Below are positions 20,867 to 21,481 of a stretch of DNA of 21,481 bases, piece by piece. The stretch is from CAYMJV01 sp964390545 (GTDB taxonomy: Bacteria > Desulfobacterota > BSN033 > UBA1163), in contig CAYMJV010000052.1 of NCBI GenBank assembly GCA_964390545.1, forward strand, positions 1-21,481. The letters run 5' to 3'. Both the position numbers and the translations under genes were made by a program. Each line of letters starts with the position of its first letter. The first letter of the stretch is position 1. The notes under the pieces were generated by a model. That model did no database searches. It had not been told where the DNA came from and was given only the letters and a program-made list of their open reading frames with translations.

Positions 20867-20996
20867 AAAATCCCAAATCACAAATTCCAAATCCCAAATA
20901 AGTCTCAAATTCCAATTTTCCAATGACCAAAAAATGTTTTGTTTCGAATTTGGGTAATTGGAATTTATTTGAGATTTGGTGCTTGGGATTTGGTGC
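20867..20996. repeat. AAATCCCAAATT-type long inverted repeat
   Basis: Left arm words such as AAATCCCAAATCACAAATTCC and CTCAAATTCCAATT are matched by right arm words AATTGGAATTTATTTGAG and CTTGGGATTTGG, around a loop near ATGACCAAAAAATG. The imperfect hairpin spans about 130 bases and fills the whole gap between rubredoxin and the rubrerythrin-like gene, both on the minus strand. A flanking GCATAGGGCATA is at 20842-20853. It is a dispersed intergenic element and may attenuate transcription. Confidence 0.8.
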
Positions 20997-21443
20997 TTAT
21001 CTTAATATTTCTTCATCGTAGATCTTTTCCAATCTCAGTTTGTGCTTGGCCTCTTCATTGGCTAATAATGTGAAGAGTTTATTCAAATCTTTGTCCTTGT
21101 TTGATTCCTTCATATCGGTATAGAGTTTGAGAGATCGTTCTTCCATCTTCATGGCTGCCCGGAGGATATCCGCATAGGAGAGGTCGGGCTTAAACTCCAC
21201 ATCGACCATATAATCACTTATTTTTAAATTGGGGACAGGCTCAATCCTTACCTTGGTTATCTTTTCCATATCAAGCTTCTCGAGCAGTTTCCGATGCCCC
21301 ACCTCTTCCTTTGATAAATCCACAAAGAGCTCTTTAGCACCCGAAAATTTTGCTGCTTGACTTGCACTCGTATAGAAATCATAAGCTCTGATCTCCTTAT
21401 CAATAGCAAATTTGATTATTTCCTTGAATTGTTTTTCTTCCAT
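20997..21443 (-). CDS. Rubrerythrin-like ferritin-family protein with complete diiron site
   Basis: A 148-residue four-helix bundle. Diiron ligands are visible: E17 (KEIRAYDFY), E47-x2-H50 (EEVGH), E101 or E102 (KMEERS), and E131-x2-H134 (EEAKH). There is no C-terminal rubredoxin domain, so electrons may come from the separate rubredoxin encoded downstream at 20649-20807. Probable role: peroxide or oxygen detoxification, or iron handling, in the cytoplasm. Start supported by GGAGA just upstream of the ATG. It is the intact paralogue of the degenerate protein at 17693-18148. Confidence 0.88.
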   Translation of the reverse strand: MEEKQFKEIIKFAIDKEIRAYDFYTSASQAAKFSGAKELFVDLSKEEVGHRKLLEKLDMEKITKVRIEPVPNLKISDYMVDVEFKPDLSYADILRAAMKMEERSLKLYTDMKESNKDKDLNKLFTLLANEEAKHKLRLEKIYDEEILR

Positions 21444-21481
21444 AATCTCTCCTTTCCCCTTTGGTTCCTTTCTCAGCCCCG

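Overview
The window looks like chromosomal DNA from a facultatively or microaerobically respiring bacterium of the Desulfobacterota (old Deltaproteobacteria) type, at moderate GC. That placement is an inference. It rests on the mix of an aa3/caa3-type oxidase, a Qrc/ACIII-like membrane complex, ADP-forming acyl-CoA synthetase, rubredoxin and rubrerythrin-like proteins, and on intergenic spacers packed with C-rich/G-rich palindromic repeats. No RNA gene, CRISPR array or classical insertion sequence was seen.

Layout. (1) 1-676, minus strand: the first codons of a membrane or exported protein cut by the window edge, then a half-length TSUP permease. (2) 949-6776, plus strand: an oxygen-reductase operon, SCO1, CoxA (A2-type), CoxC, a DUF559 nuclease-like insert, CoxD, CoxB with a C-terminal cytochrome c domain, and heme O synthase. 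(3) 6935-7096, minus strand: a 53-codon two-helix membrane protein whose frame is interrupted by one in-frame TGA. The TGA falls where relatives carry a conserved cysteine and is followed by a strong hairpin, so this is a candidate selenoprotein. (4) 7222-14358, plus strand: a second respiratory cluster, pentaheme cytochrome c, Tat-exported molybdopterin-family protein, a second DUF559 insert, four-cluster ferredoxin, NrfD-family membrane subunit, monoheme cytochrome c, and a cytochrome b5/DUF2231 membrane protein. (5) 14446-15810, minus strand: an MFS transporter. (6) 16139-20504, plus strand: a methylmalonate-semialdehyde-dehydrogenase-type aldehyde dehydrogenase, a degenerate ferritin-like protein, and the two subunits of an ADP-forming acyl-CoA synthetase. 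(7) 20649-21443, minus strand: rubredoxin and a complete rubrerythrin-like protein.

How it may work together (inference). The pentaheme/MopB/FeS/NrfD set has the gene order of Qrc. With the extra monoheme cytochrome and the adjacent oxidase it resembles alternative complex III with a split ActB. It could pass electrons from menaquinol through the small cytochrome to the CoxB cytochrome domain and then to oxygen. The aldehyde dehydrogenase and acyl-CoA synthetase would turn an aldehyde into an acyl-CoA and then an acid plus ATP. The rubredoxin and rubrerythrin-like pair is typical of oxidative-stress defence in anaerobes.

The two observations most worth following are the UGA-containing DUF6132-like gene at 6935-7096, and the two DUF559 reading frames, each enclosed by inverted copies of a palindromic repeat and placed inside respiratory operons.
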